From Musa acuminata AAA Group (lineage: Eukaryota; Streptophyta; Magnoliopsida; Zingiberales; Musaceae): 64,000 nt of DNA. The stretch is from contig NC_088342.1 in assembly GCF_036884655.1 (NCBI RefSeq), forward strand, positions 17,165,001 through 17,229,000, written 5' to 3'. The notes beneath the pieces are model-generated. The model saw only the letters and a program-made list of their open reading frames with translations. It searched no databases and was not told the DNA's origin. Numbering within the stretch: position 1 is the stretch's first letter; every line of letters starts with the position of its first letter. Both the position numbers and the translations under genes were made by a program. Below are positions 44,475 through 54,769 of this stretch, piece by piece.

Positions 44475-45781
44475 TTGGAGGCATATACTATGGCATCTAA
44501 GGAGGTAATCAATACTAAATTCGAAGCCTTGGAGGCGCGAATGGAGGATAAGATTCGGACGCTCTTTACCGAACTCAAATTGGGCCGACCACTAAGCCCG
44601 AAAAAATCATATCACAGAGAGAGCTTTGCCCAATCGCACCAAGCCCGAAGAGATGAGTTCCAAGGGAGGGGAGGCTCTATGACTGAACCCAACTATCCAT
44701 GCATGAGAGTGGACTTCCCTAGATGGGAAGAAGGAGACCCGATTGGTTGGATCTCGTACACGGAGCAATATTTTCAGTACCACAAAACCGCGGATGCATC
44801 TATGGTGAAAATTGCAGCTATACATCTTGAAAGGGAGGCTATATAGTGATTTGACTAGTTTGAACATACTTATGGAGTCTTTTCATGGCAACAATTCAAA
44901 AAAGGACTGCTGATCCGCTTCAGACCAATCGATTACGAGAATATTAACGGACAACTAGCAAAGATCCGACAAACTTCCACCATTCAGGAGTACCAAACCA
45001 GGTTTGAAAGGTTATCTAATCAAACTCATGATTGGTCTCAAAAATAGCTATTGAGGACCTTCATTGAGGGCTTGATGCTGGAGATCCAAGGAGAGGTTAA
45101 AGCGCGAAACCGTATACGCTTATGGCAGCCATCTCTTTCGCACGACATCAAGAGGAGCAATTGAACCATGAAACTCGGAGGACTAGGATCGCTCCTCAAC
45201 CAGTAATATTGAAGCCCTCAGCCCCTCCTACTATCGACCAAGTCCCTACACCAAAGAGGTTAACAAGAGAAGAGCTTCGGGAGCGATATGCGAAGGGCTT
45301 ATGTTGGCATTGTGACGAGCCGTGGAGCCGTGAGCATCGCTGTAGTAAAGGGGGACTTCTTATGATTGAATCGATAGAAGAAGAGGTCATTGAACATTCA
45401 GAAGAGAGCCTTGAACATGAAGAAAAAGATGCAGAAGAAGAGTCACAACCGACCGAAGTTACGGTACATACACTAGCTGGCTACTCAAACCCGCAAACGA
45501 TGAAAGTTGGAGGCCTTCTCAAACAACAACCGATCACTATTCTCATTGACACAGGCAGCACTAATAACTTCCTAAACAGTAAGGTTGCTATCCATATGAA
45601 CTTACCTATTGAGAATTGCAGCAGGTTTGTCGTTAAGGTCGCCAACGGACGGATTTTGAAGTGTGATCATAGGTGCCCGCAGGTGAAACTGTTGCTGCAG
45701 GACCAAGAGATAATTGCAGATATCTTCCTCCTCTCCTCCCTCTTGATGATCATAAGGCCATACTCAGAATTAAATGGTTGA
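44475..45781 (+). pseudogene. gypsy gag and protease, broken (E8)
   Basis: Gag starts MEAYTMASKEV. It shows the retrotransposon gag core (MRVDFPRWEEGDPIGWI, then QQFKKGLLIRF, EYQTRFERLSNQ, FIEGL), with stops near 44846 and 45047 and a frame change near 45110. From 45122 the frame is open for 219 codons, with a zinc knuckle CWHCDEPWSREHRC (about 45302-45343), a Glu-rich linker and the protease active site LIDTGSTNNF (about 45543), which is intact. Gag would form the particle and the protease would process it. The frame ends in a shift at about 45770 into the RT frame. Confidence 0.85.
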
Positions 45782-47403
45782 TGACATTAGGTGATATTTC
45801 TTGGAATTTTATGCAACTATTTATAAAATTTTACATTAAAGAGAAACAGGTGATACTGCATGGGAAACGTGAGGGCGACGTAACGATGATTTGCACACAA
45901 CAAATGGAGAAGGTTTTGCATAAAGCATGCAGGGGCTTTTTGATACAACTTGAGCAGCAAATTAAAGGAGAGCCAATAGAATTTGAAGATCCAAACCTAT
46001 TTCCTTTGCTTGCTGAATTTTCAGATATATTTGATGAGCCGCACAACCTACCTCTTACTCGTCGGCATGATCATTGTATAATGATTTTTTCAGTCAAATC
46101 TCCAGCAAATACTCAGCCATATCGGTATCCACATCTCCAAAAGGATGAAATAGAAAGGATTTTAAAAGAGATGCTTGAAACAGGAGTTATTCGGCCAAGT
46201 TGCAACCTCTACTTTTCACTGGTGCTACTTGTACGCAAGAAGGACGGAACATGGCAAATATGCGTTGATTACCGAGCTCTCAATGGCATAACCATCAAGG
46301 ATAAATACCCTATTCCAGTAGTAGATGAATTGCTAGATGAAAGAGAGCATCAATCTTCACAAAGCTGGACCTTCGATCCGGGTATTATCAAATACGAGTG
46401 TATGTAGAAGTTATACCGAAAACCGCTTTTCGAACACACAAAGGCCACTACGAATTTTTACTTTCTTCAACAAAAGGTGAAATATCTTGGGCATATCATA
46501 TCAGAGGAAGGTGTGACGGTGGACCCCTTCAAAATTGAAGCAATGCAAAACTGGCTTACCCCGAGGAACATAAAATTGCTACATGGCTTTTTGGGTTTAA
46601 TAGGCTACTACCGTAAGTTCGTGAAAAACTATGGAAAGATCAGTGCACCACTTACTTCCTTACTGGAAAAAGATGTCTTCCAATGGTCAGACAGAGCCTC
46701 CACTGCCTTCGACAAACTTAAGGCAGCCATAACGACGACGCTGGTGTTAGCGCTACCAGATTTCAACCAACCCTTCATCATTAAGGCCGATGCATCTGGA
46801 GACAGAATGGGAGACGTTCTCATGCAAGATGGTCGACCACTCACATACATTAGCAAGACATTGTCTCTCCCCTATCAAAACATGTTAACATATGATAAGG
46901 AGATGCTCTCCATTGTGCACGAAGCAACAAGGTGGAGATCATACTTGATCAGGCGATACTTTCAAATCAAGACCGACCATAAAAGCCTAAAATATTTCTT
47001 GGAGCAGAAGATATCTTCCCCCAAGCAGCAAAAATGGGTAACAAAACTTCTTGGATTTGATTATGAAATAACTTACAAAAGGTGGAAAGAGAATGTTATT
47101 GCAGATGCGCTTTCGCAGCTACCTGAGCAAGATAAAATTCGGAGACCAGTAAGATTCGGAGACTTCCTTGAGGATATTAAGATGGAATGGCAGGAAGATT
47201 CGGAGACCAATAAGATAAAAAAAAAATTAGAGGAAGCACCAAGCTCCGTGGCTCATTACAATTGGGACTCAAAAGAATTATGCTATAAGGGACGCATTAT
47301 GCTTGTGACAAATTCTACTTGCATCTTCAAGAGCAGATTTTGGACAAAGTTATTCTATACGCAGGGTACTAAATTGAAAAGGAGTACGATATATCACCCA
47401 TAA
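45673..47403 (+). pseudogene. gypsy RT and RNase H, active site deleted (E8)
   Basis: RT N-terminal blocks ([58 protein letters not shown]) are followed, in a shifted frame, by [14 protein letters not shown] and [12 protein letters not shown]. Then sequence jumps to VKYLGHIIS at about 46477, so the MPFGL...FFDD catalytic region is missing. From 46477 a 308-codon open frame covers the RT connection and RNase H (FIIKADASG, YDKEMLSIVHE, QIKTDHKSLKYFLEQ) and the start of the integrase N-terminus. The integrase catalytic core is absent. Confidence 0.87.
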
Positions 47404-47436
47404 ACCAACAGCCAGACGAAAGTTTTAAATAGGTGC

Positions 47437-47667
47437 TTGGAGACAGCCCAAAGCCACCCACCAAATATGACTACCCAAAGAGAACTCCAGACCCAGCCAA
47501 GTGCCATTATTGATCGACGGATTGTGACTCGACGACGACGACCCACTAATGAAGTGCTAATACAGTGGGCAAACCTACCAATAGAAGATGCCACTTGGGA
47601 GAACTATGACGACTTGAAGATCAAATTCCTAGAATTCACGAATCATCAGCCTCGAGGACATGACTGA
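47437..47667 (+). pseudogene. gypsy pol C-terminal chromodomain-like end (E8)
   Basis: A 76-codon open frame with IIDRRIVTRRRRPTNEVLIQ, then WANLPIEDATWENYDDL, the typical C-terminal chromodomain-like block of gypsy integrases that can guide insertion to chromatin. It lies where integrase should be, joined directly to a truncated upstream part. Confidence 0.82.
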
Positions 47668-47670
47668 TCT

Positions 47671-47684
47671 GAAGAGGGCGGGTC
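47671..47684 (+). promoter_or_regulatory. polypurine tract of E8
   Basis: GAAGAGGGCGGGTC directly before the 3' LTR TG. Confidence 0.7.
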
Positions 47685-47774
47685 TGTCAGGACTCTAGCT
47701 TGGAGAGTCCTAATTGAGAGGGACATTCATGTAAAACCTACCTAAGCCGACCCCTATTAAAGAGATGAAGAGGC
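47685..47774 (+). repeat. 3' LTR of E8, first part
   Basis: TGTCAGGACTCTAGCTTGG to AGATGAAGAGGC. It matches the first 90 bp of the 5' LTR with a few differences. E9 is inserted after GAGGC (47770-47774). Confidence 0.92.
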
Positions 47775-48998
47775 TGTTAGGATCGGAGCGGCACTAAGAG
47801 GGGGGGGTGAATTAGTGCAGCGGATTAAAACTTCGGTTTTAGTAAAATCTTTTGTACGATAAGAACGGAACTTGAAAAGTTTAACTTGAAAGCGTATTCT
47901 TAAAGTTGCGCAGCAAGGGTAATAAGAAACTAAAGCAGTAAGAAGGTATGCAGTAATGTAAATGACAATAATAAAATGCAAACCAGAGATTACGCCGATT
48001 TTAGAGTGGTTCGGTCAAATGACCTACATCCACTTGCGAGGCCCCTCTTCGATGAGGCTCCCACCTTCCACTAGCAAGTCTCTTGAAATGGAAGGGTAAA
48101 CACCCCTCTTACAACCTTTTACAAGCAGCTCAACCTCTTACAAATTTTCAATAAGAAAGAAGGAGGAGAACTCTCTAGCAAATTGAAAACAAGACTTGCT
48201 AAGACTTTCTAAGACTTTTCTCTCAATCAAAATGCTTCTCAAAAGTTGTAATCTCAGTTGAGATTTGAGGGGTATTTATAGGCCTCAAGAGGATTCAAAT
48301 TTGGGCTCCAAAATTTGAATTCTCTTAGGGTTTCCGATGTTGGAGGTGCCACCGCCCAGCCAAGCGGTGCCACCGCCCAGCGCTCGGGTGCTGGACGGTG
48401 CAACCGCCCAGCCAAGGAGGTGTCACCGCCCAGCTCTCGGGTGCTGGGCGGTTCCACCGCCCAGCCAGGCGGTGCCACCGCCTGGCTCTCCGATTCATTG
48501 GTTTGGCTTAATTTTAGCCCAAACCAAATCTGACTTTTGGCCCAATTGGCCCCTAACCAGGATATAGGATTATCTCTTAATCCTAATCCTAATTACAAGT
48601 GAACTACATAACACAAAAAACATCCTAAGCAAGTTTTCAACCGCGAACGTCGAGTCTTGTTCCGGCGAGCTTTCCGACGAATTCCTTCCGACGGACTCCC
48701 TGCAAGCTCCCAATCTTTGTGATGACTTTAACGAGTAGCCGAGCCATCTCGATGATCTCCGCGAGCCTCCGACGATTTCTTCGGCGAACTTCCGACACGT
48801 TCCCGATTTCTTCTCGGTTGGTTCCGGCAGCATCTCCGATGATTCTTCGGTCTCTTAAACGTCCATCGAGCTCGACTCCGGTATCCTTGCTTTATGTTTT
48901 CTGGTTATCGTAGTTAATCCTGCACACTTAACTCAATAATATGGATTAGATAAATTAACCCACCAATTGATTATATCATCAAAATCCGAAATTCAACA
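47775..48998 (-). repeat. 3' LTR of E9 (S2)
   Basis: A 1,224-bp LTR, TGTTAGGATCGGAGC to GAAATTCAACA. TATA box 48273-48280, palindrome array about 48336-48496, hairpin with short G loop near 47790-47820. Confidence 0.94.
48273..48280 (-). promoter_or_regulatory. LTR TATA box (E9 3' LTR)
   Basis: TATAAATA in the GGCCTATAAATACCCC context. Confidence 0.65.
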
Positions 48999-49012
48999 AT
49001 CTCCCCCTTTTT
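48999..49012 (-). promoter_or_regulatory. polypurine tract of E9
   Basis: AAAAAGGGGGAGAT on the minus strand, adjacent to the LTR. Confidence 0.87.
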
Positions 49013-49631
49013 GATGATGACAATCAATTGATGACGGAGTTAAACATAACTCCCCCTATCTATATGCCATATTATGAGAAGATAAAAAACACTTGAATTC
49101 CATCCTATTGGATTCAAGCATAACCCGATAAGTTCTAATCGTAGAGCTTATCGTTATCCTCATTAAACAATAGTAAGTACGAAACTTCGATGAAAATCAT
49201 AAGTTAAATGATAAGGGACGAATTTTGCTACGACAGAAGATAAAGATTTTCAATATAAATTTCATGATATCAATCTTGTGATATTTTCAAGGATTTGCAA
49301 GGCATATAAGACATTCATATCACACAAGTTTTTGTAATTGATATAAGTCATGCTATCGTTATGGTGTAAGTCATCACTTAGTCATCACTTCTCCCCCTTT
49401 GTCATCAACAAAAAGAGACAAGCCAGCTAATTGATGATCATAGAAAAAGGTTTAGCATTTAACAAAGTTCATCATTCAAATTTGCCAGAAATAGTTTATC
49501 CAAAAGACATCATCATTTATGCAGATTAAAACAGTAGTTATCTAAAAGGAAAGATCAATTATCGTTCAAACGATGACAAACTTGAACTTGTTGTTAAAAG
49601 CAAACAGAACATAATAAAAAGATACATCAAT
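49013..49631 (-). other. E9 3' noncoding region
   Basis: Only ~620 bp between accessory ORF and polypurine tract. It contains the conserved internal purine tract (about 49391-49410) and no ORF. Confidence 0.72.
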
Positions 49632-50726
49632 TTAATCCTTAGGAGGTAATCCACAGTGCTGATACATGATATCTATTTTTTCATTCATCTGTCGTAGTGT
49701 CTTGAAAATTTCAACTTGTTGATTCTGAATTTGTTCTTGCTGTGATTTGATCTGAGATAGCTCCGCCATAATGATATCTTCAGAGGAGGAAACAGGAGCT
49801 GAAGGTGCTGCGCCAAAGGGACTAGGAGGAGGAGATTCATTTCCCATAAGAATTGGTGCTTCGGGTTGTTCTATTGGTGGAGGAATTGGATCCGTCCTTC
49901 TAGGTTGCCTAACCCATATGCCATTGCTAAAAGTGCACCTAAGTCTTTTCAGTAGGTTTTTATTTATTATGTTATATCGATCATTTTGAATAGATTCTTC
50001 ATCGGGTGGAATGCAAATGTCATAGGCATGAAGAATTCTAATGATTAACCTCCCATATGGCAATATAGTATCTTTAGTCATAATATCCTGCATGTGTTGG
50101 CGAATTAAGTACCCAAAACAATTATGCTGACCGGTCATAATCCAATACATGGTTCCTATTTCTATTTGACTTATTTCGTCAAGATGAAATTGTTTGGGGA
50201 ATATGATGCTTGTGATAATGTGATGAAGAATTTTAGAGTTGAAAGGCAGTAAGTGTTCACAGCTCTTGGGTAGGAAGTCGAGGTTTGGATTTGCAAAAAT
50301 TGTTTTCACGGCTTCGGTATAGGTTGCTCCTATTGTTTTGACGTCCCATTTACCTTTAAAATAGCATCCCCTATCTTTTTCAGTTATGCCAATTAGCTCA
50401 CAAATAGTGCTGTCAAATATTCTAATGGGTGTTCCTAGAAGGTAAGTGCTTAGGCTATCGTTGTCCTCATAAAGGTTGGCATAGAACAATCTAACTAATC
50501 GCGGATAGATTGGTTCATCTATTTGTAGTAGAGGTAGAGCTTCTAGGTGTGCAAACCACCTAATGGGTTCTAAGTCCTCTAGTTCATCCAGATCAACGTA
50601 TTTTCCCTTATGGATACATCGTGTTTTAAATTTTGGAAAGCTAAGGGCTTCCTCTTTTGATCTAAAAAGATCATGGTCAAATGAATCTCCTTCAATCCTT
50701 TTTCCTTTTGATCTCTTAGGAGCCAT
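49632..50726 (-). CDS. accessory ORF of Sirevirus E9, intact, function unknown
   Basis: 364 codons with no interruption. The start was chosen at MAPKRSKGKRIEG because the E7 homologue starts at the same place after the same pyrimidine-rich leader. Regions: a basic N-terminus (residues 1-12, nuclear-localisation-like). Then a globular domain (about 15-270) with KGKYVDLDELEDLEPIRWF, YPRLVRLFYANLYE, YLLGTPIRIFD, CELIGI, FANPNLDFLPKSCEHLLPF, QIEIGTMYWIMTGQ and INKNLLKRLRC. Then a proline-rich linker (about 280-310) and a C-terminal coiled coil (SQIKSQQEQIQNQQ...). No signal peptide, membrane span or zinc motif is seen, so it is unlike a viral envelope. It looks like the plant 'putative transposon protein' family by motif pattern. 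It sits between RNase H and the 3' LTR in sense orientation, where some Sireviruses carry an extra gene. Nuclear targeting or oligomerisation is inference only. Confidence 0.8.
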   Translation of the reverse strand: MAPKRSKGKRIEGDSFDHDLFRSKEEALSFPKFKTRCIHKGKYVDLDELEDLEPIRWFAHLEALPLLQIDEPIYPRLVRLFYANLYEDNDSLSTYLLGTPIRIFDSTICELIGITEKDRGCYFKGKWDVKTIGATYTEAVKTIFANPNLDFLPKSCEHLLPFNSKILHHIITSIIFPKQFHLDEISQIEIGTMYWIMTGQHNCFGYLIRQHMQDIMTKDTILPYGRLIIRILHAYDICIPPDEESIQNDRYNIINKNLLKRLRCTFSNGIWVRQPRRTDPIPPPIEQPEAPILMGNESPPPSPFGAAPSAPVSSSEDIIMAELSQIKSQQEQIQNQQVEIFKTLRQMNEKIDIMYQHCGLPPKD

Positions 50727-50729
50727 AAT

Positions 50730-50826
50730 CTAGACAAGATGATGATGAAATTGTAAAAAAATAAGCAAGGAAAAGAGGAAAGAAAAGAAGGAATGGGATA
50801 CCAAAAAGAGGGATTTCAAGTGTTAC
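50730..50826 (-). other. possible leader intron of accessory ORF (E9)
   Basis: On the minus strand AAG|GTAACA begins at 50826. A long T/C-rich run ends in TTGTCTAG at 50730, three bases before the ATG. Length is about 97 bp. The arrangement parallels 37763-37837 in E7. Motif-based inference only. Confidence 0.35.
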
Positions 50827-51239
50827 CTTATGGAGATTATGTTGAGAGATGGAAAGCTTGGACCACCAAGAATCCTTCTCCAATGCTTCTAAGAGTTAGA
50901 ATGAGGGTTAGAGGGAATGAGAGAGGGTTTTGAGAGTGTTTTTTTCGGGTTGGGGGCGGTGTCACCGCCGGCCCTAACCCCTCGGGTTAGTAAGGCTCGC
51001 TTGGTCGGTGTCACCGCCTAGCGCCCGAGCGCCAGGCGGTGCAACCGCCGGATCTGGCGGTGCCACCACTGGCATCCCGCGGAGGAAAGAAAAAAAAATT
51101 TTCTTCCTCCCTTTTGTTTAGCTTCTTCCCTCAAGATCATAAGTTATACTTTAATGGATCATTTTGAATTGAAGAAGAAGGAAGAAATCAAATCCACAAA
51201 AGAAAGGAAAAGGACGAGTCATTTTTCGTGAAGCTCATT
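50827..51239 (-). promoter_or_regulatory. accessory-ORF upstream module with GC palindromes (E9)
   Basis: Between the pol stop and the accessory ORF lies ~410 bp. It includes GGCGGTGTCACCGCC-type palindromes (about 50955-51080), like those upstream of the LTR TATA boxes, and then a CT-rich leader. No clear TATA box is seen. It may be a promoter/leader captured with, or recruited to, the accessory gene. Confidence 0.45.
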
Positions 51240-52757
51240 TTAGGGACAATTTAACATGCCTAATTCCCTTCTAATGAATTCAAATTGATCTTCGTTCAAA
51301 GCTTTTGTAAATATATCTGCTAATTGATGCTTTGTGTCAATGAATTCTAGAACAACATCATTGTTAAGGACATGATCGCGTATGAAATGATGCCTAACGT
51401 CGATGTGCTTAGTTCTAGAGTGCAGAATTGGATTTTTAGTAAGACATATGGCACTAGTATTATCAAATTTTATAGGAATGTTTTTAAAGTGAATTCCATA
51501 GTCTTCTAATGTATTTTTCATCCAAATGACTTGTGCACAACATGCACTTGCAGCAATATATTCGGCTTCCGCCGTAGATAGTGCAATTGAATTTTGTTTC
51601 TTGGAAGTCCAAGAAACAAGTGCATGTCCTAAAAATTGGCATGTTCCGGATGTACTTTTTCTATCGATCCTGCATCCGCCAAAATCGGCGTCTGCATAAG
51701 CTATTAGATCAAATTTTTCAGATTTTGGATACCACAATCCTAAATTTGGAGTTCCTTTAAGATACCTGAATATTCTTTTAACACTCTTCAGATGAGATAA
51801 TTTAGGATTAGATTGAAACCTAGCGCAATGTCCTACACTAAACATAATATCTAGTCTAGTCGCGGTGAGGTAGAGTAGACTACCTATCATTCCCCTATAT
51901 GATTTTTGATCGAAATTTTCACTATTTTCATCCATATCTAACTTAGTCGCAGTACTCATAGGGATGTTTATTGCTTTTGAATTATCCATGTTAAATTGTT
52001 TTAACAATTCTAATGTATATTTAGATTGGTTAAGAAATATACCATCACTAAGTTGTTTGATTTGTAATCCCAAAAAGAAAGTTAATTCTACCATTAAGCT
52101 CATTTCAAATTCATGACTCATACATTTGGCAAATGATTCACATAGTGATTCATCCGAAGAGCCAAAAATAATATCGTCAACATAAATTTGCACAATAAGA
52201 TAATTATTTTCAAAATGTTTAATAAACAATGTAGTATCAACCTTGTCTTTGGTAAAATTATTTAAAATAAGAAAGGAACTAAGCCTTTCATACCAAGCTC
52301 TAGGAGCTTGTTTCAAGCCATAGAGAGCTTTAGTCAATTTGAATACATGATTAGGAAGAAGAGAATTTTCAAATCCGGGAGATTGTTCGACATATACTTC
52401 TTCGGAAATAAAACTATTCAAGAAAGCACTTTTGACATCCATTTGAAATAGTTTAAAATTATTACTACTAGCATAGGCAAGGAGCATCCTTATGGCTTCT
52501 AATCGAGCCACGGGAGCGAAGATTTCTTCGTAATCGATACCTTCTTCTTGATTGAAACCTTTGGCCACTAATCTAGCCTTGTTTCTAACCACGATACAAT
52601 TTTCGTCTTGCTTGTTTCTAAAGACCCACTTAGTACCTATGACTAAGTGGTCACTTGGTCTAGGAACAAGCTTCCATACCTCATTCCTCTCAAATTGGTT
52701 CAATTCTCCTTGCATTGCAATGACCCAATCTCCTATGCCAAAGCTAAGCATCATCAT
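51240..52757 (-). CDS. reverse transcriptase and RNase H (E9 pol, integrase deleted)
   Basis: A 505-codon uninterrupted frame. After about 15 residues from a deletion junction it gives [17 protein letters not shown], the RT N-terminus, then [25 protein letters not shown] (first catalytic Asp), [13 protein letters not shown] and the catalytic YVDDIIFG. RNase H has [26 protein letters not shown] and [11 protein letters not shown], ending GMLNCP. These are all the catalytic motifs of copia RT/RNase H, which copy genomic RNA into DNA in the particle. Upstream, the frame is joined in place of integrase to the pre-integrase LWHRRLGH block, so the ATG shown is probably not natural. Pol would be read from the gag-pol polyprotein. 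Confidence 0.85.
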   Translation of the reverse strand: MMMLSFGIGDWVIAMQGELNQFERNEVWKLVPRPSDHLVIGTKWVFRNKQDENCIVVRNKARLVAKGFNQEEGIDYEEIFAPVARLEAIRMLLAYASSNNFKLFQMDVKSAFLNSFISEEVYVEQSPGFENSLLPNHVFKLTKALYGLKQAPRAWYERLSSFLILNNFTKDKVDTTLFIKHFENNYLIVQIYVDDIIFGSSDESLCESFAKCMSHEFEMSLMVELTFFLGLQIKQLSDGIFLNQSKYTLELLKQFNMDNSKAINIPMSTATKLDMDENSENFDQKSYRGMIGSLLYLTATRLDIMFSVGHCARFQSNPKLSHLKSVKRIFRYLKGTPNLGLWYPKSEKFDLIAYADADFGGCRIDRKSTSGTCQFLGHALVSWTSKKQNSIALSTAEAEYIAASACCAQVIWMKNTLEDYGIHFKNIPIKFDNTSAICLTKNPILHSRTKHIDVRHHFIRDHVLNNDVVLEFIDTKHQLADIFTKALNEDQFEFIRRELGMLNCP

Positions 52758-53151
52758 TTACGGCGGAGAAACACATTTCATTACTTAGTTCATCAAGATT
52801 GATGGTATAGACATTATTTTATTTTAAAGCAATCATAGTCATGTTATGATTTGGTTTTTCAATAATGCACATATTTGATTCAAATCTAACGATATAACCT
52901 TTATCGCATAGTTGACTAATACTCAAGAGATTATGTTTCAATCCATCAACTAGTAAAACATCATCAATGAAAAAACTAAATTTGTTACCAATAGTTCCCT
53001 TGCCAATGATTTTGCCTTTGTTGTTGTCTCCGAAGGTGACGTACCCTTCTTCTTTGCTAGTGAGCATAGAGAAATGAGATGGATCTCCAGTCATATGTCT
53101 TGAGCATCCACTATCGAGATACCATCTCTTGCTCCTAGCTTGTGGGTTTGT
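52758..53151 (-). pseudogene. protease and start of integrase domain (E9)
   Basis: The minus strand gives RWYLDSGCSRHMTGD with an intact DSG active site, GTIGNKFSFFIDDVLLVDGL, NLLSISQLCDKGY and ALK followed by a TAA. Then come NNVYTINLDEL and a second stop within [12 protein letters not shown], the first His of the integrase zinc finger. At that point sequence jumps to the RT region, deleting the integrase core. It follows gag in the same frame after TAG stops at the gag end (53197) and at KNHPLL/TNP (53152-53154). Confidence 0.82.
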
Positions 53152-53196
53152 CTACAAAAGAGGATGATTTTTAGGTACCCATTTGATTTTGGGTGC

Positions 53197-54717
53197 CTAA
53201 AAAATTGATCCACTAACCTTGTTATTTATTTTTGAATCCTTTATAGTTCCTTTAGGAACCCATATTAATTTTTGTGAACTAATTTTCCTAAATGGACATT
53301 TGTAAGCAATATGTCCGGATTTGCAACAGAAGTTGCATTTCATATAAGAGGAAACATGTAATGTAGGTCCTTTTATGAAAGTGGTAGGATTTTGATGTAA
53401 TTCTTTTACAAATCCAATTCCATTTCTATTTGTGATGTGACCCTTGTGTGCAAGGATCATATCTAATCCTTTGCTACCAACCTTAAACTTGTTTGAGGTT
53501 TCCTTAAGAAGCAAATTTTCATTTTTTATTGCTTCTAAATGCTCACACTTAGAGCATGGAGGAGTTTGAAGACTATCAAACTTATCTTGTAGCAAAGTAT
53601 GCTCTTTCTTTAAGATACTTAACTTCTTGCTAACAGTTCTACATTCATCAAATAATTCATGAAAAGCGATAGAGAGTTCTTCAAAAGATAAATCTTCATT
53701 AAATAAATCACATACCTCTTCTCCTAAAGCCATTAGCGCGTAATGAGTAACTTGCTCGGTGTTGGACTCCTCTTCTTCGGACGCGCTTGAATTATCCCAT
53801 GTTGCCTTGAGCGCCTTCTTCTTTGATGTCCTCTTTTTGGCTTGAGGACAATCGTTCTTGTAGTGTCCCGGTTTTTTGCATTCATAGCAAATCACTTGGT
53901 CCTTCTTTTGTTCAAATTTATTTTTTATATTATTTTTAAATTTGTTCTTTCTTAAATATTTTTTAAATTTTTGAGTCAAAAGTGCAATGTCATTGTCACT
54001 GTCCTCATCACTTGATGTTCCTTTCAAGTGGTCTTCTTGTGATTTGAGTGTCATATCCTTCCTGTTCTTTGGAAGGGGGTTCTCGAGCTCGTCATGAGCT
54101 TGACATGTCATTTCGTAGGTCATTAGAGATCCAATGAGTTCTTCAAGAGGGAATGCTTTAAGGTCTTTGGCCTCTTGAATGGCCGTAACTTTTGGATCCC
54201 AACTTTTAGGGAGGGATCTTAAGATTTTAGTTATTAGTTCAAAGTTAGTAAAATCTTTACCAAGAGCTTTGAGTCCATTGATGACATCCGTAAACTGGGT
54301 GTACATGTCTCCGATGGACTCACTTGGTTTCATTCGGAAAAGTTCGTAAGAGTGCACAAGGATGTTGATTTTGGACTCTTTCACTCGGCTAGTGCCTTCA
54401 TGAGTGACCTCAAGAGTTCTCCAAATATCAAAAGCCGAATCACACATTGAAACACGATTAAATTCGTTTTTGTCTAATGCACAAAACAAGGCATTCATAG
54501 CCTTTGCATTTAAAGCAAAAACCTTCTTCTCCGATTCATTCCATTCGCTCATCGGAAGAGAAGATTTTTGAAATCCATTCTCGACAATAGACCAAAGCTC
54601 AAAGTCCATAGAAATGAGGAAGATCCTCATGCGAGTCTTCCAATATGTGTAATCCGACCCATTAAACAAAGGTGGTCGTGCAATAGAATGACCCTCTTGC
54701 ATGCTAGAGTAAGCCAT
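53197..54717 (-). CDS. Sirevirus S2 gag, complete
   Basis: 506 codons, uninterrupted. The start MAYSSMQEGHSIARPPLFNG lies 38 bp after the primer site and is conserved in all S1/S2 copies. Residues 15-210 are the UBN2-type capsid region (DYTYWKTRMRIFLISMDFE, ALDKNEFNRV, MKPSESIGDMYTQF, LEELIGSLMTYEM). A first zinc knuckle is CYECKKPGHYKNDC (C277, C280, H285, C290) and a second is CNFCCKSGHIAYKC (C461, C464, H469, C474), with a coiled-coil-prone segment between them (about 355-410). Gag assembles particles and binds RNA. The stop at 53197 replaces a GAG codon seen in E6 and E7, so ~14 C-terminal residues are lost. Confidence 0.9.
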   Translation of the reverse strand: MAYSSMQEGHSIARPPLFNGSDYTYWKTRMRIFLISMDFELWSIVENGFQKSSLPMSEWNESEKKVFALNAKAMNALFCALDKNEFNRVSMCDSAFDIWRTLEVTHEGTSRVKESKINILVHSYELFRMKPSESIGDMYTQFTDVINGLKALGKDFTNFELITKILRSLPKSWDPKVTAIQEAKDLKAFPLEELIGSLMTYEMTCQAHDELENPLPKNRKDMTLKSQEDHLKGTSSDEDSDNDIALLTQKFKKYLRKNKFKNNIKNKFEQKKDQVICYECKKPGHYKNDCPQAKKRTSKKKALKATWDNSSASEEEESNTEQVTHYALMALGEEVCDLFNEDLSFEELSIAFHELFDECRTVSKKLSILKKEHTLLQDKFDSLQTPPCSKCEHLEAIKNENLLLKETSNKFKVGSKGLDMILAHKGHITNRNGIGFVKELHQNPTTFIKGPTLHVSSYMKCNFCCKSGHIAYKCPFRKISSQKLIWVPKGTIKDSKINNKVSGSIF

Positions 54718-54755
54718 CTCTCTTGGGTATTAAACCAAATATGAGAGATAACCTT

Positions 54756-54767
54756 GCTCTGATACCA
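54756..54767 (-). promoter_or_regulatory. primer binding site (E9)
   Basis: TGGTATCAGAGC on the minus strand, two bases inside the LTR. Confidence 0.88.
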
Positions 54768-54769
54768 CT

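Noticed and set aside
49632..50726. accessory ORF as a viral envelope-like gene
   Set aside because: It has the typical position after pol, but no signal peptide, hydrophobic membrane span or cysteine pattern is visible.
49632..50726. accessory ORF as an independent host gene hit by transposons
   Set aside because: It lies inside the target duplications of E9 and in the same orientation, and related copies lie inside E7 and E4, so it belongs to the elements.
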